Assembly (NCBI RefSeq): GCF_038592905.1
Contig: NZ_CP151943.1
Location: forward strand, 3,670,501 to 3,734,500
DNA length: 64,000 nt
Source of the DNA: Neobacillus sp. FSL H8-0543
GTDB taxonomy: Bacteria; Bacillota; Bacilli; Bacillales; Cytobacillaceae
Direction of reading: 5' to 3'
Position 1 is the first letter of the stretch; every line of letters starts with the position of its first letter. Position numbers and translations under genes: made by a program. The notes beneath the pieces are model-generated. The model saw only the letters and a list, made by a program, of their open reading frames with translations, had not been told where the DNA came from and ran no database searches. Of the stretch, positions 33,422 to 42,898 are shown piece by piece.

Positions 33422-35160
33422 AAAGAGTTCAGATCATTACGGCTCCGTGAAGGCATAGTGAAATAAAGGAGTTAAATGAAACTCCATATTTTACCATGTG
33501 ATGTACATTCTCCACGCCGCCCCTGGAGGCTTTCCCTCCCATGTCTCAACGGGTCATTTGCCCTATCATTCCTTCGTCATGCCTATCCAAGGGGGGGAGG
33601 CCAGTTATGCTAAAGTGATGGGTCAATGCCCTTTTGTTCAATAAATCTGGTACTCCGTACATATTTGAAATCCTGCGAATAAGCCAACATTCGATAAGTG
33701 TAAAACTATTAATCACACTTTATTATTATGATTATTGAAGTTTACCCTTTCGGGGAAACTAGTGAGTTTTTCTAAGAATCTATTAGTTCTTATGCTGCTA
33801 AGGAAGTTAAGGGTTGTAATCTTTCTGGGCAATAGGATTCATTTAGTTTGGCTATTCCTACAAATATTCGAGCCAGTTTACCAACCAATTTCATAATTGA
33901 TTTCATCTTCTTGATATTTTTTACCTTTACATTTAATGTGTGAATAGCTTTAAACTCAGGGTTGTTCATGACAAGGCTCATCGTCGCTAAGTAGATGAAA
34001 CGCCGCAGTCTAGATCTTCCCCGTTTAGAAATGACAATTTGACCTTTCCACTTTCCCAAACTTGCCTCAGCTAGGTGCAATCCTGCATGACGTAGTAAAG
34101 AATTGCCGTGGGCAAAGCCACTTAAATCTCCAGCTTCTCCTAAAATACCAGCCAATGAAATTTCACTAATTCCTTTAATGGTAAGCAAATGATTGGCATA
34201 AGGAATTTGTTTAAGTACTTCTGTTACTTGTTCTTCAACTCTTTCGAGTTGTGTTGTTGCGAGGTCATATTCCTCTAGTAATTGTTGTAGATGAAATTTA
34301 TAAGCATCAAGTGCCTGCCTAGTACCAATCGAATGTTTGGCTAAATGTATAAGTAATTGGGCTTTTCTTAATCCAGGCTGTCTCTTCATCAGTGACTTCC
34401 ACCCGTTAACAACGTTTTGAGGTTGCATTGAACGCAATTCCATCGGGGTAGGAAATAAGCGAAGGGTTGCGATTGCCCCTTTACCTTTCACGTCTTTAAA
34501 CACTTGTCGGAGCTCTGGAAAGACAACAACTACCCAACGATTTAATTGGTTGATTGAACTAACTAGACGCTTAACAATCACGTCACGGTTAGACATAAGA
34601 ACTCGAAGTTCTTCAAATGATTCAGAAGTTGGACGAACGATGGAATAGTAACCATTCTTCACCATATCAGCAATAACTAGTGCATCATTTTTATCGCTTT
34701 TTGACTGGGTATTATCTCGATTCTCTTTGTTCCTTTTTACATGGTACGGATTTACGGTTACTACATCAATATTCTGTTCGAAAAGCCATTTTGATAGATT
34801 AATCCAGTAACGTCCCGGTTCCATGCCGACTATAGTTGTATCTAAGTTATTGGTCCTTTTAAGTTTGTTAATCCAGTTTAATAAAATAGTAAATCCCTCA
34901 TGTTATTTTCAAATGTGATAGGATCGCCGACAATAATTCCACGGAAATTTACAGCACGAGCGACATGAAATTGTTGAGCAATGTCCACACCAACAACAAG
35001 GTGTTTATCGGAAATTCTTTCTATTAGTTGATTTTGTTTATCTTGCATTTTAAACTTCATAGTAGGGGTTCCTCCTAAGATTTTGAGTTAGAGTGGTGTC
35101 TATACTCATATCTTACTGAGGAGCTCCTTTTTAATCAAAGTCAATAATTAACTCACTACA
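33370..35160 (-). mobile_element. IS110-family insertion sequence, approximate limits
   Basis: The limits are set by loss of similarity to DUF2750 on the left and by reappearance of an element right core (GCTAAAGAAGCAGTTTAG) at 35164 on the right. About 420 bases downstream of the transposase and 100 upstream are noncoding; IS110 relatives carry a guide (bridge/seek) RNA in such noncoding ends, and the longer 33430-33789 part is the candidate. I found no terminal inverted repeats, as expected for this family. Confidence 0.75.
33790..35060 (-). pseudogene. IS110-family transposase, frameshifted
   Basis: The N-terminus (HLVVGVDIAQQFHVARAVNF) is the start of the RuvC-like DEDD domain. The frame ends at TAA near 34878; restoring one G in the GGG at 34895-34897 would read MRGFTILLNWINKL and continue into GMEPGRYWINLSKWLFEQ. 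The second frame holds the rest of DEDD_Tnp_IS110 (SDKNDALVIADM) and the C-terminal transposase domain (IKGISEISLAGILGEAGDLS, HAGLHLAEASLGKWKGQI, KRGRSRLRRFIYLATM) with its Ser. One base loss makes it inactive unless rescued. ATG follows AGGAGGAACCCC. Confidence 0.92.
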
Positions 35161-35163
35161 GGA

Positions 35164-35191
35164 ATGCTAAAGAAGCAGTTTAGTTTAAGAG
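35164..35191 (+). repeat. Intergenic element, right half after IS110
   Basis: ATGCTAAAGAAGCAGTTTAGTTTAAGAG. Confidence 0.72.
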
Positions 35192-35223
35192 TACTATTCG
35201 ATTAACAATCGGGCCAAATTGTT

Positions 35224-35310
35224 GAAGATCAGCAGGATTTAAAAGAGATGATCTAAAACTTAGGAGCTTCTGTATCAACTACAGAGCAAGTTACTCTTAA
35301 ATTAAAATAA
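35224..35310 (+). pseudogene. Small gene remnant, unrecognised
   Basis: EDQQDLKEMI, TAA, NLGASVSTTEQVTLKLK then TAA: a short hydrophilic frame interrupted by one stop and lacking a start. The rest of 35311-35415 shows only a decayed element left core (TTAAATAAAAGGGCG). Confidence 0.3.
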
Positions 35311-35415
35311 TTGGTATTTGAACGATTTCACGGTTACCCTAATTCTTATTAAATAAAAGGGCGTAAGAATTATACAAAGATGGACTGTGTCATTAATTTG
35401 TTATAGGAGCTATTA

Positions 35416-35508
35416 ATGAAAGAAGAACAAGAAATTATCGGGACGGATAAGCCACTTGTTCTTCTCATTCTATTTTTTATTTTTGTTGATAATAAAGTAT
35501 TAAATTAA
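35416..35508 (+). CDS. Possible 30-residue membrane peptide
   Basis: MKEEQEIIGTDKPLVLLILF then FIFVDNKVLN. ATAGGAGCTATTA is a good ribosome site, but the peptide is very short. Confidence 0.35.
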   Translation: MKEEQEIIGTDKPLVLLILFFIFVDNKVLN

Positions 35509-35569
35509 GTAAAAAGCTAATCAAACTATAACGGTCTTACAGGGTAAACATATTTCGCAATATGGGTTG

Positions 35570-36529
35570 TTAATCATTATCACCTTGAGCACCATCATAT
35601 ACTTTTAAAATAATGCGACCGCGCCCATGACCTTGTTGAGATATTTTATGTGCTTCATCCACTGTTTCTAATGAAACAAGTTTTGAAATGACGATCCTTA
35701 ACTTTCTATCTGCAATCATTTGGGTAATTGTCTGAGAAATAATTTTCGTTTCCTCAGGATAATACGGAATAAACGGTTTTACTGTTTTTAGTCCATACAT
35801 ACGTATTTTATCAGCTGATGGCTGTTCAACTAAAGATAGAAGTTTCCCTCCTTTTTTCACAACGGACCAGGATCTTTCTAACGTATCTCCGCCCACCGTA
35901 TCGACAACCAGGTCTACATCCTGGACTATGTTCTCAAAAGAGGCGGAAGTATAATCAATGACAGTGTCTACTCCTAATAAGGAAAGGAAGTCTAAATTTC
36001 TCCCTGAACTGGTTCCAATAACATGTGCTCCCTTCCATTTAGCCAATTGGACTGCAATAGAACCAAATCCTCCTGCTGCTCCATGAATCAGCACTTTTTC
36101 ACCTTCCCTTAATTCTCCGTCCCTAAATAGAGTAAGCCACGCTAAAATAGCACTCCCAGGGATTGCTGCTGCCTCTTGAAATGTTATTGTTGAAGGTTTA
36201 GGAAAAAGTTCTTCTCTTGATGCTATGGTAAACTCAGCGTAAGTTCCATATTTGCTCCGTCCAAAGACCTCCTGTCCGATGTAAAAATCATGTACATTGC
36301 GGCCAATTTTCTCCACAGTTCCTGCAAATGTTGTCCCAGGGGTATAAGGAAAGATTGCGGGGCGACTATCCTTAAAGTAACCTTCACGGTATTTCCAATC
36401 ATACGGAAGTACTCCAACGGTATGAACCCGAATTAACACCTCATCAGAGCTGGGCTGCGGAATAGGAATCCTTTCGAGTTTTAATTGTTCCGGTCCACCG
36501 TATTGGTAAACTCGAATGGCTTTCATCAT
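35570..36529 (-). CDS. NADPH:quinone oxidoreductase-like MDR protein
   Basis: A 319-residue medium-chain dehydrogenase without the zinc ligands. The N-terminal barrel is KAIRVYQYGGPEQLKLERIP, the Rossmann loop GAAGGFGSIAVQLAK, and GRGRIILKVYD the end. Two ATGs open the gene; the second may be used. It starts 6 bases after the MFS gene and forms an operon with it. Together with the exporter it may handle a reactive quinone-like or toxic compound. Confidence 0.92.
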   Translation of the reverse strand: MMKAIRVYQYGGPEQLKLERIPIPQPSSDEVLIRVHTVGVLPYDWKYREGYFKDSRPAIFPYTPGTTFAGTVEKIGRNVHDFYIGQEVFGRSKYGTYAEFTIASREELFPKPSTITFQEAAAIPGSAILAWLTLFRDGELREGEKVLIHGAAGGFGSIAVQLAKWKGAHVIGTSSGRNLDFLSLLGVDTVIDYTSASFENIVQDVDLVVDTVGGDTLERSWSVVKKGGKLLSLVEQPSADKIRMYGLKTVKPFIPYYPEETKIISQTITQMIADRKLRIVISKLVSLETVDEAHKISQQGHGRGRIILKVYDGAQGDND

Positions 36530-36535
36530 AATGAA

Positions 36536-37918
36536 TCATATCCTTTCTTTATTTTTTTGTAATAGTCGGCCATTTTCGTCTTCTACATAAAATGTGACAA
36601 TTATCCAATTTAACATTGCCAGTATGAAAAATCCAAAGTATATAATACTGTATATTGCTGTTTGGCTATCGAAGGCAACAGGGTTTAAGGGAGGGAAATT
36701 GTTTAACTCGATTAATTTGGTAGTAATTGCTCCACATATGGCAATGGAAATAAAGTTTGACAAACTGTATACACCCATACCAATGCCTGATTGCTCTATA
36801 GATAGTTTTCTAGATATCCAATTGGTTAGAGATGGTTGCATAAAAACATATCCAATTTCCGTGAGAATAAGACATAAAGACATGACCCAATACGTATATC
36901 CCGAAAGAGATGAGAGTAAAAGAAAACCAATACTAAGAAGGAGGAGAGATAGCCTTATTACATATCTGCTTCCTTTTCGATCAGACAATGCCCCGCCATA
37001 TGACCCTAACAAGCCTGAAGTAATAGCTGAAGGAGCCAATAGTAATCCAATCCAAAACCCATTTAATCCATAAAATTGACTGAAAAGCAATGGAGTGATC
37101 AGAAATACACCAAAATTGGCAGAGGTATTCACTGCACCCATTATGACTCCATAACGATAGGTAGCATCTTGAAAGAGGTGCATTGGAATAAAAGGATTAA
37201 CAGATTTACTTTGCTGAATAAGGAATAAGATTAATAAACATACTGATCCAATAAAAAGCCAAACATTCAGTAGGGTAATAGCTTCCATTAGACAAATAAT
37301 AAAGACTGTGAGTAATCCTGCACCCAGAAGGTTCACTTTTCCGGCATTTTTTTGTACATCATTCGGGAACCATTTGAGAATAAAAGGAAGAGTTAGAATA
37401 ATGAACGTAGAAAATAGAAATAAAAAACGCCAATGCAAGATTCCGGTGAAAATCCCGCCCAATATCGGGCCAACTACTCCTGAAAATGCCATGACAGAGG
37501 CTAGAATCCCAAGTGCTTTTCCACGGCGTTCTGCATCAACATAGCGAACAGGGGCTATCATCGCTAAAGAGGGAATAGATGATACACCAATTCCTTGGAT
37601 CACACGGCCAACAATTAACAGAGAGAAATCTGGAGCAATTAAACAAAAGATGGATCCGGCGGAAAATAAAAGAACCCCAAAAACAGCAAGACTCTTCATT
37701 CCAAAGTGATCTGATAATTTTCCGTATATTAGGGCACCTATTGCTGAAATGATTCCCGAAACAGTGACCACCCAACTGGCAATAGAAGGAGATATTGTAA
37801 ACTGTTCAGATATATCAGGTAAAGCCACGTTCAACATAAAGCTGTTTATTATCGCAAATGGGACCATGAAACAAAGCAAACGAATGACACGAGTTTCTTG
37901 CAGGACTGAAAGCTTCAT
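36536..37918 (-). CDS. MFS drug exporter (DHA2-like)
   Basis: A 460-residue transporter with 12-14 membrane helices. Motif A between helices 2 and 3 is GKLSDHFGMKSLAVFG, and helix 4-5 carries GRVIQGIGVSSIPSLAMIAP and FSGVVGPILGGIF (motif C GxxxGPxxGG), which marks drug/proton antiporters. First gene of the operon with the oxidoreductase, divergent from a LysR regulator. Substrate unknown. Confidence 0.92.
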   Translation of the reverse strand: MKLSVLQETRVIRLLCFMVPFAIINSFMLNVALPDISEQFTISPSIASWVVTVSGIISAIGALIYGKLSDHFGMKSLAVFGVLLFSAGSIFCLIAPDFSLLIVGRVIQGIGVSSIPSLAMIAPVRYVDAERRGKALGILASVMAFSGVVGPILGGIFTGILHWRFLFLFSTFIILTLPFILKWFPNDVQKNAGKVNLLGAGLLTVFIICLMEAITLLNVWLFIGSVCLLILFLIQQSKSVNPFIPMHLFQDATYRYGVIMGAVNTSANFGVFLITPLLFSQFYGLNGFWIGLLLAPSAITSGLLGSYGGALSDRKGSRYVIRLSLLLLSIGFLLLSSLSGYTYWVMSLCLILTEIGYVFMQPSLTNWISRKLSIEQSGIGMGVYSLSNFISIAICGAITTKLIELNNFPPLNPVAFDSQTAIYSIIYFGFFILAMLNWIIVTFYVEDENGRLLQKNKERI

Positions 37919-38043
37919 GGTTTCCAGACCTCCCTATAAGGATTGTCACCACATTAACAGTATATTTCTGAATACATATAATGGAAAATATATATTTGTT
38001 TATATAATGATAATGTTAAGCTTATGAAAGGAGTAAAAATGAA
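37919..38043. promoter_or_regulatory. Divergent promoter and likely LysR operator region
   Basis: 125 bases between the MFS gene and the LysR gene. The AT-rich GAATACATATAATGGAAAAT and ATATATATTTGTTTATATAA stretches contain partial dyads that would suit a LysR site; exact boxes cannot be fixed. Confidence 0.5.
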
Positions 38044-38925
38044 ATGGATTTGCTTCAGCTAAAGTATTTTCAAAAGGTTGCTCAATTAAAACATTTGACA
38101 CAGGCTGCAAACAAGCTATATATCTCACAACCTGCTCTTAGCCAAACCATCGCAAGGCTGGAAAAAGATATTGGAGTACCATTATTTAACCGTACAGGGA
38201 GACAAATTAATCTAAATGAGTATGGAAGGGTATTTTTGAAAAAAGTTGAGATAGCACTTAATGCATTAGAAGAAGGAAAACGAGAAATAGCTGATATGGC
38301 AGGACTGGAACGGGGAACAGTTTCTATCGACAGCACTTTTTTGCCTCATTTTTCTGATGTCATCAATTCTTTTCGAACTTTCTATCCGGACGTTCAATTT
38401 ACTATTTCCCAGACTACAACAATAGAAAAGAAAGAGCAGCTCCTAGAAAGCGGCGTTATTGATTTTTCTATTTCTTGCAAACCGATTAACAAAAATGGAA
38501 TTTCAAATATTCCAATTCAGACTGAAGAAATGTTGATTGCCGTTCCCTTTAAACATCTCCTAGCTAATCGGAAGAGCGTTAAATTAAGTGAAATTTCAAA
38601 TGAAGATTTCATCCACTTTAAAAAGGGACATTCCTTTCGGGATGCAACAGATGAAATATGCCAAAAAGCGGGATTTACAATGAATGTTGTGTGTGAAGCA
38701 GACGATGCAAATACAATAAAGGAATTATTGAAATCAAATCTGGGAATTGCTTTTTGGTTAGAATCCTTGTTGGAAAAAGATATTCCATTTCATTATTTGC
38801 ACATAGAGGAATCTGAAAGTCAACGGATCTATTATCTATCTTGGTCGGAAAAGAGATACTTATCATTGGCTGCACGGACCTTTCAGGAACTTCTCATTCA
38901 ACACTATAATAATGGGGATAGTTAA
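38044..38925 (+). CDS. LysR family transcriptional regulator
   Basis: A 293-residue regulator. The winged HTH is MDLLQLKYFQKVAQLKHLTQ, AANKLYISQPALSQTIARLE and VPLFNRTGRQINLNEYG; residues from about 90 onward form the ligand-binding domain (VSIDSTFLPHFSDVINSFRT). Start follows AAGGAGTAAAAATGAA. Divergent placement suggests it controls the MFS-oxidoreductase operon. Confidence 0.93.
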   Translation: MDLLQLKYFQKVAQLKHLTQAANKLYISQPALSQTIARLEKDIGVPLFNRTGRQINLNEYGRVFLKKVEIALNALEEGKREIADMAGLERGTVSIDSTFLPHFSDVINSFRTFYPDVQFTISQTTTIEKKEQLLESGVIDFSISCKPINKNGISNIPIQTEEMLIAVPFKHLLANRKSVKLSEISNEDFIHFKKGHSFRDATDEICQKAGFTMNVVCEADDANTIKELLKSNLGIAFWLESLLEKDIPFHYLHIEESESQRIYYLSWSEKRYLSLAARTFQELLIQHYNNGDS

Positions 38926-38984
38926 GAAAAAATACTGTAAAAAAACCAAAAAGAAGTATTGGATAATCTCCATTCAGTTCGACT

Positions 38985-39085
38985 AAATGAAATTAGAGAT
39001 AACACATTTTCCTCCACAATAGGGCGCTCTTTTCTGTAACAAGGAACAGCGCTTATTTTCATTAAAAGGCCAGATTGTTGAATAT
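38985..39085 (+). repeat. Intergenic element copy, degenerate
   Basis: CAGTTCGACTAAATG is followed later by AATAGGGCGCTC, hairpin AGCGCT-related and CATTAAAAGGCCAGATTG-TTGAAT. Confidence 0.5.
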
Positions 39086-39157
39086 AATTTGACGATGTGT
39101 CGTATGAATTTATATTGAAAATATATTCATTCATTAAAAATGAAAGGAAAATGCTAT

Positions 39158-39772
39158 ATGAAATCTGGAGGTAATAAGTTTCTAATTGTAAAAGCCGATG
39201 AAGTTGATTTAGATGTAAGGACGCAAATGTCTGAAATTTTTGCGGAAGGCTTCACTCAATGGCTTGTTTTTTTTTCCAAAGATACAAACATCATTGCAAA
39301 GGCTTTTGCCCACATGATTGTATTAGATCAATTTTATATAGCTATAGCAAATGATAAAGTTGCAGGAGTGACGGCATGTACGGACGGGAAAACATCATCG
39401 GTAAGATTAAATAAAAAAGAGCTGAGAAAGCACTTAGGCTTCTTCAAGGGAAGCATGGCCAGGATCTTTTTAAAAAAGGAGTTTGAAGCCTCTTTTGAAA
39501 ATTCCCCTCCCAATACAGGCTCGATTGAATTTGTTGGAACAGCTCCCGAATTCAAAGGACAGGGGGTAGCATCTCAAATCATCCAGCATATTTTCGAAAA
39601 TACAACGTACAACAATTACGTTATTGAAGAAGTTGCTGATACGAATACTCCGGCAATGAATTTATATAAAAAATTGGGTTTTGAGGAGTATAAACGGAAG
39701 GCTATCCCGCAAAAGGTAGCGAAAAAAATTGGAATCAATAATTTTTTGTCTTTGAAATATGTGAAAAAATAA
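39158..39772 (+). CDS. GNAT family N-acetyltransferase
   Basis: A 204-residue acetyltransferase. IEFVGTAPEFKGQGVASQII is the acetyl-CoA motif, EEVADTNTPAMNLYKKLGFE the end of the fold. ATG at 39158 follows AAAGGAAAATGCTAT; the in-frame ATG at 39140 overlaps that site. The broken TetR gene next to it may once have regulated it. Confidence 0.9.
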   Translation: MKSGGNKFLIVKADEVDLDVRTQMSEIFAEGFTQWLVFFSKDTNIIAKAFAHMIVLDQFYIAIANDKVAGVTACTDGKTSSVRLNKKELRKHLGFFKGSMARIFLKKEFEASFENSPPNTGSIEFVGTAPEFKGQGVASQIIQHIFENTTYNNYVIEEVADTNTPAMNLYKKLGFEEYKRKAIPQKVAKKIGINNFLSLKYVKK

Positions 39773-39816
39773 GAATGATTTTCCGCTAGATGATAGAGCG
39801 AAAAGGAGGGAGAGTT

Positions 39817-40080
39817 CTGGCCTAGAATAAATGAACAATATGAAGCAATGAGAACGGCAACTAAAAACAAAATTCATACTGCTTCAATTAAACTATTTGC
39901 AAAAAAAGGTTTTGCTGCAACTAGTGTTCAGGATATTGCAGACACTGCAGGAATCAGTACTAGACTCTTGTACCCTCATTATAAAACCAATATGATTTGT
40001 TTAATGAAGTTGTTTCATATGCCGCAGCAGGATTAGAAAAAAACGTTGAAACGTTTAAAAACGATTCGTCTCCAGTTTAA
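39817..40080 (+). pseudogene. TetR family regulator, broken
   Basis: AAAAGGAGGGAGAGTT precedes CTG where ATG is expected, and one extra C follows. The HTH then reads KNKIHTASIKLFAKKGFAAT, SVQDIADTAGISTRLLYPHY; a shift near 39990 leads to DLFNEVVSYAAAGLEKNVET and TAA. The ligand domain is absent. Start loss, two shifts and truncation make it nonfunctional. Confidence 0.85.
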
Positions 40081-40115
40081 ATGATTCGCAGATGGTTATA
40101 TAACCTCCTAAATCC

Positions 40116-40160
40116 CTGTTTTTTTATTCAATTAAAAGGGGCCTTAGTGGAATAAGGAGC
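40116..40160 (+). repeat. Intergenic element, left half
   Basis: TTTTATTCAATTAAAAGGGG-CCTTAGTGGAATAAGGAG. Confidence 0.6.
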
Positions 40161-40208
40161 ATTAAAATAATCAAACTTTTTTATAAAAAAATCATACCTA
40201 GTTATAAA

Positions 40209-40254
40209 AGAAACTCCATTATGATCAATCTTTTTTCAAAATGGAGTTTTTCTA
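40209..40254 (+). terminator. Intrinsic terminator-like hairpin
   Basis: AAACTCCATT pairs with AATGGAGTTTTT across an 18-base loop. Confidence 0.6.
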
Positions 40255-40317
40255 TTTGTTGTTAAATAAAGGTTGAAGAGAACTTTTAATCAGTCTTTTT
40301 TATAACGCTACAGCCTT

Positions 40318-40471
40318 TTTTGTTATTCCACAAACGGGGCAGCATTCCTGTAATGAATGAAAGTAATGGTTTCTTATTTCATAAGGAAGATCATCTTTGT
40401 GAAAGAATGTACTTAAACTATCGGGTGCTTTCCTTAAAGATCTGGCTGCAAAAATAGCAGCCTTTTTCTTA
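40318..40471 (+). repeat. Two adjacent intergenic element halves
   Basis: First TTATTCCACAAACGGGGCAG (right core), then TTTGTGAAAGAATGTACTTA, AACTATCGGGTGC and hairpin TGGCTGCAAAAATAGCAGCC with T-run (left half). Confidence 0.82.
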
Positions 40472-40481
40472 TGCTTGGAAT

Positions 40482-40607
40482 TTAATGATTTTTTAGATAA
40501 GTCTCTTGCACTCCTCTGTTTTGTTGCAACAACAAGACTAATCTACAAACCAGTATTTTCTTCTTGGTTTTCTTCTCCGATGCTTTTCTTTTTATATTAT
40601 ACGACAT
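40482..40607 (-). CDS. Possible basic peptide (41 aa)
   Basis: MSYNIKRKASEKKTKKKILV and onward, behind TGTGAGGTGTGAAT on the minus strand. Highly basic; no family recognised. The ribosome site is its only support. Confidence 0.3.
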   Translation of the reverse strand: MSYNIKRKASEKKTKKKILVCRLVLLLQQNRGVQETYLKNH

Positions 40608-40985
40608 ATTCACACCTCACAAAAAGGGAGTACTTAAAATTAGTTCCCCATTCTTCATCTAATTCTTTTTAATAACAATCAAAATGTCACTTCATCAAAT
40701 AGAAAGCTCAGCCATCAAAGTAGGTACTTTAGATCTGTACTTTTACTTCCTAAACTTTCGAGAAGTTTGCCTTAATCTATTTATAGAACCAATGACATAA
40801 GACAATATAGTTAATTCGTATTTATATCTTTATTTTTGTCCGTTTTTGTCTAAATGTGTCAGAATTTTATGCTGAATGCAGGATTGCTGGAAAGCATTTA
40901 TATGACAATATGACTAAATCAAAGCACATGTTCAGATTGTGATAAAAATGATAAAATTCCTATAGTACTGTATGGAGGTGGAGAT
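40608..40985. other. Gene-free stretch
   Basis: I see no gene, repeat core or terminator in this 378-base AT-rich stretch. Confidence 0.5.
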
Positions 40986-41627
40986 TTGTCGATTAATATT
41001 TATCAAATTCATATTAAAACTGACAAGATGGATGAAATTAAGGATTTTTTAGTTAATTGGCTTGAGGATAAATATGGTTATCAACCTGAACTTCAATTAA
41101 ATCAGGATTCCTTCTTCCCATTCTTTGAAAATGAAGTTCCGACACATTTTGCTTTAAGTGTATTGTATGAAGATTGGATATCTATCCTTCATGATTCCTA
41201 TGACCAGCTTATTGATTTAACTTCCAGACTGTCTGCTACTTTCAATACGTTAGTCATCAATGCAATAGGTCAAAGTACAGTAGATACATATAATTTAAAT
41301 ATTTTTCAAGATGGAGATTTAATACGTAAAATAGACTGTGGTGAAGGTTATTTAGGTATCGAACAATACGGTGAACCACTCCCTTTTGAGAAGTCCCCAA
41401 TTGGTAGAAAGTCTGTTTTAGAAGACGAAGACTCCGATTTTTTTGACAATAAAGATATGCAAGAGTATTGCCTTCATTTTAATATCGATATCTTAATTGA
41501 TCCTTCCGTAAAAGATGGGTCATGGAAAGTCATAAAAATACAGAAAGAACCAGAACTCACAAGACCTCCCCATAAATTGTCTTTTATTAATAAAATCCTC
41601 CTTCATGATAAAAAGAAAAGGAATTAG
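40986..41627 (+). CDS. Uncharacterised soluble protein (213 aa)
   Basis: TTG start behind ATGGAGGTGGAGAT. An N-terminal SINIYQIHIKTDKMDEIKDF and HFALSVLYEDWISILHDS part is followed by acidic EDEDSDFFDNKDMQEYC and a basic tail LLHDKKKRN. No signal or membrane segment. Resembles contact-system immunity-type orphans in style only; no family recognised. Confidence 0.7.
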   Translation: MSINIYQIHIKTDKMDEIKDFLVNWLEDKYGYQPELQLNQDSFFPFFENEVPTHFALSVLYEDWISILHDSYDQLIDLTSRLSATFNTLVINAIGQSTVDTYNLNIFQDGDLIRKIDCGEGYLGIEQYGEPLPFEKSPIGRKSVLEDEDSDFFDNKDMQEYCLHFNIDILIDPSVKDGSWKVIKIQKEPELTRPPHKLSFINKILLHDKKKRN

Positions 41628-41649
41628 AGATAACGAAATCGATTAATTT

Positions 41650-41750
41650 GATTGTGAAGTTTTGTACTTAAACGGGGTGCAAGAGTTCAATATCTAAGCT
41701 GTCATTATGGCTGCTTTTCTTTTTGTACAACGGTGAAGGATAGTTAAAGT
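41650..41750 (+). repeat. Intergenic element copy, full length
   Basis: GATTGTGAAGTTTTGTACTT, AAACGGGGTGCAAGAGTTC, hairpin AGCTGTCATTATGGCTGCT with T-run, then TTGTACAACGGTGAAGGATA. Confidence 0.85.
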
Positions 41751-41864
41751 TGCAACGTTTTAAGAACTCATTTAAGCTTCGCGTAAATCTGTCCTAATAG
41801 GGCAAAATATGTTACGGGATTGTGCTGGAAAGCACATGCCTATTTTAAATAAGGAGTGAGATGA

Positions 41865-42074
41865 GTGGCTGATAAAAACCAACGCAATCGTATCGATAAT
41901 GATGCTGGCGAGGCAGTAGGAACTGGTGTAGGTGCTTTTACTGGGGATACCATGGCTTCTGCTCTTGATCCATTTGGTACTGTTGCAGGTGCTGTTGTTG
42001 GCAGAGCGCTGGACAATAAGGTCGGCGAAGGTGCCGATGAGACAAATGACAGTGTTACGAACCGAGAAGATTAG
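41865..42074 (+). CDS. Small glycine-zipper protein (69 aa)
   Basis: GTG start behind AAGGAGTGAGATGA. DAGEAVGTGVGAFTGDTMAS and FGTVAGAVVGRALDNK are a Gly/Ala-rich hairpin between polar ends. Related in layout to the protein at 30260. Function unknown. Confidence 0.72.
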   Translation: MADKNQRNRIDNDAGEAVGTGVGAFTGDTMASALDPFGTVAGAVVGRALDNKVGEGADETNDSVTNRED

Positions 42075-42177
42075 CCTTTAACCAAAATGAGGTACTGAAT
42101 GCATTGGATTCCTCAAAAGGGAGTCCTTTTATTTTTATTAAGTTAATTCAGCTTTTTTTAGGTAAATTTCCAGTAAG

Positions 42178-42263
42178 ATTGTGAATCAATTCACTTAAAG
42201 TAACGGGGGCTTTACTTTAACAAGGGTTAAGCCTTTTTTGTTGTTCCACTAACGGTCAGGATA
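42178..42263 (+). repeat. Intergenic element copy
   Basis: ATTGTGAATCAATTCACTTA, AAGTAACGGGGGCTTTACTT, hairpin, then TTGTTCCACTAACGGTCAGG. Confidence 0.88.
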
Positions 42264-42398
42264 TCTGACGAGGGATGCCCCCGTAAAGTACGAACATCCC
42301 TTTTAATAAAAAATACGGATGGTACCATTTGGATATTATGATAGCCATATAGATAATGTGTCGTAGGATGATTGAGAGTTCAAGTTTTTAAGTCAGCT

Positions 42399-42896
42399 CT
42401 ATTTTCTTTTTGAAATTTTAAATAATTTATGGATGATCGTACTTGTAAAAGAACCTAAAACTGCACTTCCTGCAATATCAGAGGGATAATGTTGTCCTAC
42501 CCAAATTCGTGACAATCCCGTTAAAACCGAGAACCCCAACAGAATAGATCCCACGATGCGTTGATAAAAGAGGACTATTGTTGAAACGGCAAAAGTTAGT
42601 AAAGTATGTTTACTCGGAAAGGAAGAATCGAATTTAGAGGGGGTAAGTATACGTACTCTCCTATCTATAAATGGACGTGGCTTAAAATAAAATAACTTAG
42701 TTATAAAATGCATGAATAATGTAATCACGATAGACACTACTGCTTCAAAAAATACATTCCTTTTTCTAAAAAGCAGAAACACTAAAATAAAAAAGAAAAC
42801 AAATTTGATCTTGTTGGAGGTAAGTATCATTAATTTATCGATAACCAAATAACGTCCAGAAAGTAAATTTATTACACGAAATAGTTTGACATCCAA
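42399..42896 (-). CDS. PAP2 superfamily phosphatase (BcrC-like)
   Basis: A 165-residue membrane phosphatase. The three PAP2 motifs are KLFYFKPRPF, SFPSKHTLLTF and SRIWVGQHYPSDIAGSAV, with four or five helices. Such proteins dephosphorylate undecaprenyl pyrophosphate or lipid phosphates. TTG start two bases after the upstream hydrolase stop, with GGGGTGAATAAGC as ribosome site: translationally coupled pair. Confidence 0.92.
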   Translation of the reverse strand: MDVKLFRVINLLSGRYLVIDKLMILTSNKIKFVFFFILVFLLFRKRNVFFEAVVSIVITLFMHFITKLFYFKPRPFIDRRVRILTPSKFDSSFPSKHTLLTFAVSTIVLFYQRIVGSILLGFSVLTGLSRIWVGQHYPSDIAGSAVLGSFTSTIIHKLFKISKRK

Positions 42897-42898
42897 GC

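Noticed and set aside
36594..37073. 159-codon plus-strand frame inside the MFS gene
   Set aside because: Antisense shadow of a clear transporter; no ribosome site and no domain.
40475..40672. 65-codon plus-strand frame rich in Phe and Ser
   Set aside because: No start signal; begins at an element T-run; the complementary strand has a better, though still weak, small gene.
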